Source: Methylibium sp031393925
Lineage (GTDB): Bacteria > Pseudomonadota > Gammaproteobacteria > Burkholderiales > Burkholderiaceae_C
Length of the DNA: 5,150 nucleotides
Reading direction: 5' to 3'
Assembly: GCF_031393925.1 (NCBI RefSeq)
Contig: NZ_JANMWL010000302.1
Location: forward strand, 1 to 5,150
The notes under the pieces are model-generated. The model was not told where the DNA came from. It searched no databases and saw nothing but the letters and a program-made list of their open reading frames with translations. A program made the translations under genes and the position numbers. Positions 1-5,150 of the stretch are shown here, piece after piece (the stretch's first letter is position 1; each line of letters begins with the position of its first letter).

Positions 1-468
1 GTGCTGTGGAGCCGGGGCTTGCGCTACTCCTTTTGGAACTTCCTCGCCGACCTGACCGACGCCAACGAGCGCGCCGAGCAGGTGCTGGCGATGATCAAGC
101 TCGACCGCAAGCGCGACGTCCTGGCCATGAACCTCGGCTACGCCGAGCAGCGCGCGCTCGAGATCGGCATCACCATCGCCGGCGGCGCGAGCGTGATCCT
201 GCTCGACGAGCCCACCGCCGGCATGAGTCAGAGCGAAACGCGGCGCGTCGTGCAGCTCATCCGCGAGGTGAGCGAGGGCAAGACCCTGCTCACCGTCGAG
301 CACGACATGGGCGTGGTGTTCGACCTGGCCGACCGCATCGCGGTGCTGGTCTACGGCGAGGTGATCGCCTTCGACGCACCGGGTGCCGTGCGCGCCGACC
401 CGCGTGTGCAGGAGGCCTATCTCGGCTCGGTGCTGGTCGACCCACAGGCGGCGGGCACGGCGACATGA
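1..468 (+). CDS. livG: LivG-type ABC transporter ATP-binding protein, 3' part
   Basis: This is the C-terminal 155 residues of an ATPase that would work on the cytoplasmic face of a branched-chain-amino-acid-type (LivFGHM family) importer. The frame is open at base 1. The GTG there is not taken as the start, because family members are about 250 residues and the Walker A and Q-loop regions are missing, so the gene begins upstream. Visible in local numbering: an ABC signature region LGYAEQR (45-51), where most family members have a form like LSYGEQ; Walker B VILLDEP (65-71) with catalytic Glu70; D-loop after TAGM; and the switch His101 in VEHDM. The C-terminal part (YGEVIAFD, VQEAYLG) is typical of LivG. 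The stop is TGA at 466-468, 22 bases before livF. From memory, YAEQ-type signatures occur in close Burkholderiales relatives, so this is probably a lineage trait. The substrate may be an organic or aromatic acid rather than leucine, judging from the beta-oxidation neighbours (inference). Confidence 0.9.
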   Translation: MLWSRGLRYSFWNFLADLTDANERAEQVLAMIKLDRKRDVLAMNLGYAEQRALEIGITIAGGASVILLDEPTAGMSQSETRRVVQLIREVSEGKTLLTVEHDMGVVFDLADRIAVLVYGEVIAFDAPGAVRADPRVQEAYLGSVLVDPQAAGTAT

Positions 469-480
469 GCGCGGCACCCC

Positions 481-485
481 GAGGG
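481..485 (+). promoter_or_regulatory. Shine-Dalgarno for livF
   Basis: GAGGG lies 5 bases before the ATG at 491. It supports that start over the longer open frame beginning at 383, which would overlap livG by 86 bases with residues unlike the family. Confidence 0.6.
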
Positions 486-490
486 TATCC

Positions 491-1216
491 ATGAGCGAGC
501 CCGTCAACGACGCTGACAAGACGCTGCGGCTGCACGACCTGCATGCCTTCTACGGCAAGAGCCACGTGCTGCACGGCGTCTCGCTGGTGGTGAAGCCGGG
601 CGAGATCGTGAGCCTGCTCGGACGCAACGGCGCGGGCCGATCGACGACCGTCAAGACCATCATGGGCCTGGTCGAGGGCCGGGGTTCGGTGCAGTGGCGC
701 GGCGAGGAAATCCTCGGCCACCCGGCCTTCGACATTGCGCACCGCGGCATCGGCTACGTGCCCGAAAACCGCGACATCTTTCCCAGGCTCACGGTGCACC
801 AGAACCTCGTGCTGGGTGAAAAGCGCAAGGCCAAGTCGCCGCGCTGGTCATGCGACGACATGTACCAGCTGTTCCCGCGCCTGAAGGAGCGCCAGCACAC
901 CGAGGCCGGCGTGCTCTCCGGCGGCGAGCAGCAGATGCTCACGCTCTGTCGCACCTTGATGGGCGACCCCGATCTCGTCATGATCGACGAGCCCACCGAG
1001 GGCCTGGCGCCCAGGATCGTCGAGCAGGTGGCCGAGTACTTGAAGGAACTCCAGCGCCGCGGACTCGCGGTGCTCTTGGTGGAGCAAAAGCTCACCATCG
1101 CATTGCAGATTTCGGGGCGCTGCTACGTCATGGGCCATGGCCGCATCGTGTTCGAGGGCACGCCGGCCGACCTGCGCGCGAACGCCTATATTCGCAAGGA
1201 GTGGCTCGAGGTCTGA
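491..1216 (+). CDS. livF: LivF-type ABC transporter ATP-binding protein
   Basis: This is the second ATPase of the LivFGHM-type importer, 241 residues, a normal length for LivF. ATG 491 is chosen because it has a GAGGG site just upstream and places the family's first strand (LRLHDLHAFYGKSHVLHGV) at residues 12-30. Motifs: Walker A GRNGAGRST (44-52), in which the usual Lys is Arg50 (codon CGA, 638-640); the PENRDIFP region (91-98) at the Q-loop position; signature LSGGEQQ (142-148); Walker B LVMIDEP (162-168) with catalytic Glu167; D-loop EGLAP; and Gln199 (LLVEQ) where many ABC proteins have the switch His. Gln there is usual in LivF. The C-terminus (GHGRIVFEGTP, RKEWLEV) is typical. It lies 22 bases after livG and 43 before the beta-oxidation gene, so co-transcription is likely. 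I recall similar Arg-containing Walker A motifs in Burkholderiales relatives, so this is probably not a sequencing error, but I could not check. Confidence 0.93.
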   Translation: MSEPVNDADKTLRLHDLHAFYGKSHVLHGVSLVVKPGEIVSLLGRNGAGRSTTVKTIMGLVEGRGSVQWRGEEILGHPAFDIAHRGIGYVPENRDIFPRLTVHQNLVLGEKRKAKSPRWSCDDMYQLFPRLKERQHTEAGVLSGGEQQMLTLCRTLMGDPDLVMIDEPTEGLAPRIVEQVAEYLKELQRRGLAVLLVEQKLTIALQISGRCYVMGHGRIVFEGTPADLRANAYIRKEWLEV

Positions 1217-1245
1217 GTCTCTCTCCTGCCCGCCCGTTCCACACC

Positions 1246-1250
1246 GAGGA
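1246..1250 (+). promoter_or_regulatory. Shine-Dalgarno for the hydratase/dehydrogenase gene
   Basis: GAGGA lies 9 bases before ATG 1260. It fixes that start over the in-frame ATG at 1137, which lies inside livF and would add 41 residues of arginine-rich shadow sequence. Confidence 0.6.
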
Positions 1251-1259
1251 CCACCCCCC

Positions 1260-3353
1260 ATGAGCGCCAGCTATGAAGTGCGCGGCAGCGTTGCCGTCAT
1301 CACCCTGAACAACCCGCCCGTCAACGGCCTGGGCCTCGACACGCGCCGCGAGCTGGCGACGGCCCTCGCCAAGGCCGAGGCCGACGCCACCGTGACCGCC
1401 ATCGTGCTCACCGGCGCCGGCAAGGCGTTCTCGGGCGGCGCCGACATCCGCGAGTTCGGCTCGCCCAGGGCGACGCAGGAGCCCAACCTCATCAGCCTGA
1501 TCAATCTGGTGGAGGCGAGCGGCAAGCCGGTGGTCGCGGCGATCAACGGCGTGTGCATGGGCGGTGGCCTCGAGCTGGCGCTGGGCTGCCATTACCGCGT
1601 GGCGGCGCCGGGCGTCAACGTCGCGCTGCCGGAGGTGAAGATCGGCCTCGTGCCCGGTGCAGGCGGCACGCAGCGCCTGCCGCGCGCCATCGGCGTCGAG
1701 GCGGCGCTCAACATGATCGTCGCCGGCGAGCCGGTGAAGAGCGAGCGGCTCGCGCAGATCCCCGGGCAGACGCTGTTCCAAAAAATCATCGAGGGCGATC
1801 TGCTGCAGGGCGCGATCGCTTTCGCGAACGAGGTGTCGGCGGTGCGCCCGCTGCCGCGCGTTCGCGACCTGAAGGCCAAGCACCCGAACCCCGACGCCTA
1901 CTTCCAGTTTGCCCGCAACACGGTCAAGGCGATGGCCAAAAACTTCCCCGCCCCAGCGCGCTGCGTCGATTGCGTCGAGCAAAGCACCCGGCTCGGCTTC
2001 GACGCCGGCATGGCCTACGAGCGCACCGCCTTCATGGCGCTGATGCTCACGCCCGAGTGCAAGGCGCTGCGCCACGCCTTCCTTGCCGAGCGCGCCGCGA
2101 GCAAGATTGCCGACGTGCCGCAAGACACGCCGGTGCGCGACATCAGCAAGCTCGCCGTGATCGGCGCCGGCACCATGGGGGGCGGCATCGCGATGAATTT
2201 CCTGAGCGCCGGCTTGCCGGTGGTGATGCTCGAAACCAAGCAGGAGGCGCTCGACCGCGGCGTCGCCACCATCCGGAAGAACTACGAAGCCCAGGTGAAG
2301 AAAGGCAAGCTCGCGGCCGACGCCTACGAGCAGCGCATGGCGCTCCTGAGCACGACCTTGAACTACGCCGACCTGAAGGACGCCGACATGGTGATCGAGG
2401 CGGTGTTCGAAGAGATCGGCATCAAGGAGCAGGTCTTCAAGCAGCTCGACGAGGTGATGAAGCCCGGCGCCATCCTCGCTTCCAACACCTCCACGCTCGA
2501 CGTCGACAAGATCGCATCCTTCACCCGGCGGCCCGAGGACGTGATCGGCACCCACTTCTTCAGCCCGGCCAACGTGATGAAGCTGCTGGAGGTGGTGCGC
2601 GGCGCCAAGACGGCCAAGGACGTGCTCGCCACGGTGATGCAGCTCGGCAAGAAGATCAAGAAGACCTGCGTGGTCTCGGGCGTATGCGACGGCTTCATCG
2701 GCAACCGCATGATCGAGCAGTACTTGCGCCAGGCCGGCTTCCTGCTCGAGGAAGGATGCACGCCGCAGCAGGTGGACAAGGCGGTGGAGAAGTTCGGCTT
2801 CGCGATGGGGCCGCATCGCATGGGCGACCTGGCGGGCAACGACATCGGCTGGGCGATCAGGAAGCGCCGCTACGTCGAGAAGCCGCAGATGCGCTACAGC
2901 AAGACCGCCGACCTGTTGTGCGAGCTGGGGCGCTACGGCCAGAAGACGGGCGCCGGTTGGTACGACTACGTGCCGGGCAAGCGCGACCCCCTGCCGAGCA
3001 AGGTGGTCACCGACATGATCGAGCAGCATCGCTTGGCGCTGGGCATCGCGCCGCGCAAGATCAGCGACGAAGAGATCGTGCAGCGCCTCGTGTATTCGCT
3101 CGTCAACGAGGGCGCCAAGATCGTCGAGGAGGGCATCGCCGGCAAGGCCAGCGACATCGACATGGTCTACCTCACCGGCTACGGCTTCCCCTTGCACCGC
3201 GGCGGTCCGATGAACTACGCCGACACGGTGGGCCTCTTCAACGTCGTGCAGGCCATGAAGCGCTTCCAGAAGAACCCGCTCGACGACGCCACTTTCTGGG
3301 AGCCCGCACCCTTGCTCGTCACCCTCGCAGCCGAAGGCAAGACCTTCAACTGA
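1260..3353 (+). CDS. Bifunctional enoyl-CoA hydratase / 3-hydroxyacyl-CoA dehydrogenase (FadB/FadJ-like)
   Basis: This 697-residue cytoplasmic beta-oxidation enzyme hydrates trans-2-enoyl-CoA and then oxidises the 3-hydroxyacyl-CoA with NAD+. Domain order: a crotonase (enoyl-CoA hydratase) domain, about 1-190, with oxyanion-hole segments FSGGAD (57-62) and GVCMGGG (97-103) and both catalytic glutamates, Glu105 (GGGLELAL) and Glu125 (LPEVKIG); a linker helix region, about 190-295; an NAD-binding Rossmann domain from about 296, with GAGTMG (302-307); catalytic residues Ser408/Asn409 (SNTST), His432 (HFFSP), Glu444 and Asn482 (GFIGNRM); then two C-terminal 3-hydroxyacyl-CoA dehydrogenase domains to the end. 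The His-Glu spacing of 12 matches E. coli FadB. It is slightly shorter than E. coli FadB (729) or FadJ (714) and resembles the peroxisomal multifunctional type, so no fad symbol is assigned. All key residues are present. The thiolase that would use its product follows 99 bases downstream. Confidence 0.95.
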   Translation: MSASYEVRGSVAVITLNNPPVNGLGLDTRRELATALAKAEADATVTAIVLTGAGKAFSGGADIREFGSPRATQEPNLISLINLVEASGKPVVAAINGVCMGGGLELALGCHYRVAAPGVNVALPEVKIGLVPGAGGTQRLPRAIGVEAALNMIVAGEPVKSERLAQIPGQTLFQKIIEGDLLQGAIAFANEVSAVRPLPRVRDLKAKHPNPDAYFQFARNTVKAMAKNFPAPARCVDCVEQSTRLGFDAGMAYERTAFMALMLTPECKALRHAFLAERAASKIADVPQDTPVRDISKLAVIGAGTMGGGIAMNFLSAGLPVVMLETKQEALDRGVATIRKNYEAQVKKGKLAADAYEQRMALLSTTLNYADLKDADMVIEAVFEEIGIKEQVFKQLDEVMKPGAILASNTSTLDVDKIASFTRRPEDVIGTHFFSPANVMKLLEVVRGAKTAKDVLATVMQLGKKIKKTCVVSGVCDGFIGNRMIEQYLRQAGFLLEEGCTPQQVDKAVEKFGFAMGPHRMGDLAGNDIGWAIRKRRYVEKPQMRYSKTADLLCELGRYGQKTGAGWYDYVPGKRDPLPSKVVTDMIEQHRLALGIAPRKISDEEIVQRLVYSLVNEGAKIVEEGIAGKASDIDMVYLTGYGFPLHRGGPMNYADTVGLFNVVQAMKRFQKNPLDDATFWEPAPLLVTLAAEGKTFN

Positions 3354-3355
3354 CT

Positions 3356-3367
3356 CGAGAGCTCTCG
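3356..3367 (+). repeat. Perfect 12-bp palindrome after the hydratase/dehydrogenase stop codon
   Basis: CGAGAGCTCTCG is its own reverse complement and begins two bases after the TGA. It could be a protein-binding site or a weak 4-bp stem with an AGCT loop. No T-run follows, so it is not called a terminator. It may be chance. Confidence 0.4.
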
Positions 3368-3377
3368 CCTGATTTGC

Positions 3378-3413
3378 GCCCTCGCCCTCTGGAGAGAGGG
3401 TTGGGGTGAGGGC
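3378..3413 (+). repeat. REP-like intergenic inverted repeat
   Basis: The outer arms GCCCTC (3378-3383) and GAGGGC (3408-3413) and the inner arms CCCTCT (3385-3390) and AGAGGG (3395-3400, loop GGAG) form a nested, imperfect hairpin. The right half, AGAGGGTTGGGGTGAGGG, is the recognisable core of a dispersed intergenic repeat of many beta- and gammaproteobacteria. Read on the minus strand it gives the familiar spurious peptide LTPTLSPEGEG, often seen in false gene calls. It sits between two genes of one pathway. There is no T-tract, so a role in mRNA stability or partial attenuation is more likely than termination (inference). Confidence 0.75.
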
Positions 3414-3421
3414 CAGCCCGC

Positions 3422-3437
3422 CGCCACACCGCCACAC
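3422..3437 (+). repeat. Two tandem copies of CGCCACAC
   Basis: The 8-base unit occurs at 3422-3429 and again at 3430-3437, just before the thiolase ribosome binding site. It is probably a small slippage product and no function is evident. Confidence 0.4.
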
Positions 3438-3440
3438 CAA

Positions 3441-3446
3441 GAAGGA
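3441..3446 (+). promoter_or_regulatory. Shine-Dalgarno for the thiolase gene
   Basis: GAAGGA ends 6 bases before ATG 3453. This is a strong match at good spacing and supports independent initiation of the thiolase after the 99-base spacer. Confidence 0.65.
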
Positions 3447-3452
3447 TTTCTC

Positions 3453-4628
3453 ATGACCAACGCCGTCATCGTCTCCACCGCCCGCACGCCCCTGGCCAAG
3501 AGCTGGAAGGGCGCCTTCAACATGACCCACGGCGCCACGCTCGGCGGTATGGCGGTGCAGGCCGCAGTGCAGCGCGCGGGCATCGAGGCCGCCGAAATCG
3601 AGGACGTGATGATGGGTTGCGCCAACCCCGAAGGCGCCACCGGCTGGAACATCGCGCGCCAGGTAGCGCTGCGCGCCGGCCTGCCGATCACCGTGTCGGG
3701 CATGACGATCAACCGCTTTTGCTCCTCGGGCCTGCAGACCATCGCGCTGGCAGCGCAGCGCATCATCACCGGCGAAGGTCAGGTCTATGTGGCCGGTGGT
3801 GTCGAGAGCATCTCCTGCGTGCAAAACGAAATGAACACCCACCTGTTCGAGGACAACTGGCTGCAGGAGCACAAGCCCGCGATCTACTGGCCGATGCTGC
3901 AGACCGCCGAGAACGTGGCCAAGCGCTACAAGATCCCGCGTGAACGCATGGACCAGTACGGCGCGGCCAGCCAGCAAAAGGCGAGTGCCGCGCAAGCGGC
4001 CGGCAAGTTCAAGGACGAGCTCATCTCGGTCACCGTGATGGCCGGCGTCGCCGATGCGCAGCTCGGCCTGCGCACGAAAGAGGTCACGATCAGCGCCGAC
4101 GAAGGCCTGCGCGCCGGCACCACCTACGAAGCACTGGCGGGCATCAAGCCGGCCCTGCCCGGTGGCGCGGTCGCGGCCGGCAACGCCAGCCAGTTCTCCG
4201 ACGGCGGCGGCGCCTGCGTGGTGATGGACGAGACGCTGGCCGAAAGAAAGGGCCTGAAGCCGCTCGGCCGCTTTCTCGGCTTTGCCGTCGCCGGCTGCGA
4301 GCCCGACGAAATGGGCATCGGTCCGGTGTTCGCCGTGCCCAAGGTCTTGAAGCGCCTGGGCCTGACGGTCGACGACATCGACCTGTGGGAATTGAACGAA
4401 GCCTTTGCCGTGCAGGTGCTGTACTGCGCCGACACCCTGGGTATTCCGATGGATCGCCTCAATGTCAACGGCGGCGCCATCGCGGTGGGCCACCCCTATG
4501 GCATGAGCGGCCAGCGCCTCACCGGCCATGCACTGATCGAAGGCAAGCGCCGCGGCGCCAAGCGGGTGTGCGTCACGATGTGCATCGGCGGTGGCATGGG
4601 CGCGGCGGGCGTGTTCGAGGTGCTCTGA
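3453..4628 (+). CDS. Thiolase (acetyl-CoA acyltransferase, FadA-like)
   Basis: This 391-residue thiolase, a typical family length, should cleave 3-ketoacyl-CoA with CoA to acetyl-CoA and a shortened acyl-CoA in the cytoplasm. The N-terminal VIVSTARTPLAK is the usual thiolase opening. Active-site residues are all present: nucleophilic Cys90 in NRFCSSGLQT, the NEAFA motif (315-319), His347 in GGAIAVGHPYGMSG, and the second Cys377 in CVTMCIGGGMGAAGVFE. The ATG at 3453 is backed by a GAAGGA site and gives a full-length N-terminus. Its position right after the hydratase/dehydrogenase mirrors the fadB-fadA order and suggests that the pair completes one beta-oxidation spiral. A biosynthetic acetoacetyl-CoA thiolase is the alternative; the neighbourhood favours the degradative role. 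Substrate chain length cannot be read from the sequence. The stop at 4626-4628 is only 13 bases before the next gene. Confidence 0.93.
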   Translation: MTNAVIVSTARTPLAKSWKGAFNMTHGATLGGMAVQAAVQRAGIEAAEIEDVMMGCANPEGATGWNIARQVALRAGLPITVSGMTINRFCSSGLQTIALAAQRIITGEGQVYVAGGVESISCVQNEMNTHLFEDNWLQEHKPAIYWPMLQTAENVAKRYKIPRERMDQYGAASQQKASAAQAAGKFKDELISVTVMAGVADAQLGLRTKEVTISADEGLRAGTTYEALAGIKPALPGGAVAAGNASQFSDGGGACVVMDETLAERKGLKPLGRFLGFAVAGCEPDEMGIGPVFAVPKVLKRLGLTVDDIDLWELNEAFAVQVLYCADTLGIPMDRLNVNGGAIAVGHPYGMSGQRLTGHALIEGKRRGAKRVCVTMCIGGGMGAAGVFEVL

Positions 4629-4641
4629 GCTGGCGCCCGCG

Positions 4642-5150
4642 ATGGACATGCTGCGCACCCCCGACGAGCGCTTTGCCGATCTGCCGGGCTGGCCCTATCC
4701 GCCGCAGTGGCTGGAGCCAGCGGGAGCCTTGGATGCAGGTCAACGCATGCACTACATCGACGAGGGTCCGCGTGACGCGGCCGTCACGGTGCTGTGCCTG
4801 CACGGCAACCCGACCTGGAGCTACCTCTACCGCCACATGATCCCGGTGTTCACCGGGGCCGGCCTGCGGGTGGTGGCGCCGGACCTGATCGGTTTTGGCC
4901 GATCCGACAAACCGACCGATGAAGCCTGGCACCAGTTCGATCGCCACCGGCGAAGCCTGCTGAAGCTGATCGAGACGCTGGACCTGCGCAACGTGATGCT
5001 GGTCTGCCAGGATTGGGGCGGCATCCTCGGCCTGACACTGCCGATGGTGTTTGCCGTCCCCACGACGCCTGCGGCGTCGACCCCCATGGCCCCGCAAGGG
5101 GCCCTCCCGGTCCCCACGGGTGCGTCGGGCTCGGGGCGGCCCAGCGCCGG
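4642..5150 (+). CDS. Haloalkane dehalogenase-like alpha/beta-hydrolase, 5' part, apparently interrupted
   Basis: The first 135 codons closely follow haloalkane dehalogenases of the DhlA (Xanthobacter) type: MLRTPDERF near the start, HYIDEG (37-42), HGNPTWSYLYR (54-64), APDLIGFGRSDKP (79-91) and the nucleophile elbow QDWGG (123-127). Asp124 and Trp125 align with the DhlA nucleophile and halide-binding Trp at identical numbering; Asn56 replaces DhlA Glu56. The expected reaction is hydrolysis of a carbon-halogen bond to an alcohol and halide. After LTLPM (131-135) the family continues with a strand like RLLVMNT. Here the frame stays open but encodes Pro/Ala/Thr/Ser/Gly-rich residues unlike the fold, and it runs off the window. 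The acid and base residues (DhlA Asp260 and His289) and the cap domain are not seen, so it may be a pseudogene or an insertion-bearing gene. ATG 4642 is used, though ATG 4648 is equally possible. No good Shine-Dalgarno is visible, so coupling to the thiolase stop is likely. Confidence 0.75.
   Translation, partial: MDMLRTPDERFADLPGWPYPPQWLEPAGALDAGQRMHYIDEGPRDAAVTVLCLHGNPTWSYLYRHMIPVFTGAGLRVVAPDLIGFGRSDKPTDEAWHQFDRHRRSLLKLIETLDLRNVMLVCQDWGGILGLTLPMVFAVPTTPAASTPMAPQGALPVPTGASGSGRPSA
5047..5150 (+). repeat. GC-rich palindromic element inside the hydrolase gene, right end beyond window
   Basis: These 104 bases are about 80% G+C by hand count and carry no stop codon in any of the six frames. They hold two perfect hairpins: CGACGCC-TGC-GGCGTCG (5063-5079) and GGCCCC-GCAA-GGGGCC (5088-5103). 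GTCCCCACG occurs twice, at 5056-5064 and 5110-5118. The stretch starts exactly where dehalogenase homology ends. It looks like the dispersed GC-rich intergenic repeats I recall from Comamonadaceae-type genomes, but the family cannot be named without a search, and the left boundary is uncertain by a few bases. Confidence 0.55.

Noticed and set aside
1..3. GTG at the first base as the start of livG
   Set aside because: The protein would lack Walker A and about 100 residues; the frame is simply cut by the window edge.
383..490. Upstream ATG 383 as the start of livF
   Set aside because: It would overlap livG and add Arg/Pro-rich residues not found in LivF; ATG 491 has a ribosome binding site and gives family length.
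1780..1785. Run of six A bases in the hydratase/dehydrogenase as a frameshift slippery site
   Set aside because: The reading frame continues intact with normal family sequence on both sides, and no alternative frame product is supported.
3385..3400. Stem CCCTCT/AGAGGG as a Rho-independent terminator
   Set aside because: It is followed by TTGGGGTGAGGG rather than a T-run, and it matches a dispersed repeat.
1553..3409. A 618-codon + strand frame overlapping the hydratase/dehydrogenase
   Set aside because: Arg-rich shadow in another frame of a gene with clear domains.
1128..4658. A 1176-codon open frame on the minus strand spanning the hydratase/dehydrogenase, the spacer and the thiolase
   Set aside because: Its translation is His/Ala/Arg/Asp-rich low-complexity shadow sequence, it contains the junk LTPTLSPEGEG peptide from the REP-like repeat, and the + strand genes beneath it have complete catalytic motifs. 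Long antisense frames are expected at this G+C.
4573..5097. Minus-strand open frame over the thiolase end and hydrolase
   Set aside because: Arg/Gly-rich sequence with no recognisable motif, opposite a frame with clear dehalogenase motifs.

Overview
The window is GC-rich, roughly two thirds G+C by eye, and its genes favour G or C at third codon positions. All the real genes read on the + strand. The protein variants, gene order and a characteristic intergenic repeat point to a betaproteobacterium of the order Burkholderiales, perhaps near the Comamonadaceae or the Rubrivivax/Leptothrix group. That placement is an inference from recalled sequence style; no search was run.

Layout: (1) positions 1-468 hold the 3' part of a LivG-type ABC transporter ATPase whose start lies upstream. 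(2) 491-1216 is the partner ATPase LivF. (3) 1260-3353 is a bifunctional enoyl-CoA hydratase / 3-hydroxyacyl-CoA dehydrogenase of 697 residues. (4) 3354-3452 is a 99-base spacer with a 12-bp palindrome, a REP-like inverted repeat and an 8-bp tandem repeat. (5) 3453-4628 is a 391-residue thiolase. (6) 4642 to the window end begins a haloalkane dehalogenase-like alpha/beta-hydrolase. Its homology stops at residue 135, where a GC-rich, palindrome-bearing stretch takes over (5047-5150).

The close spacing (22, 43, 99 and 13 bases between genes) and single orientation suggest one transcription unit. The likely logic is that a branched-chain-amino-acid-type (LivFGHM-family) importer brings in an organic acid. 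The bifunctional enzyme then hydrates the enoyl-CoA and oxidises the 3-hydroxyacyl-CoA, and the thiolase cleaves the 3-ketoacyl-CoA to release acetyl-CoA. A dehalogenase-like hydrolase follows directly and could, if functional, feed dehalogenated alcohols toward the same route. The substrate cannot be read from the window.

No wholly new system is evident; the metabolic core is ordinary. The points worth attention are the apparent repeat insertion in the hydrolase gene, a probable asymmetry of the two LivF/LivG ATP sites, and the REP-like element inside the operon.
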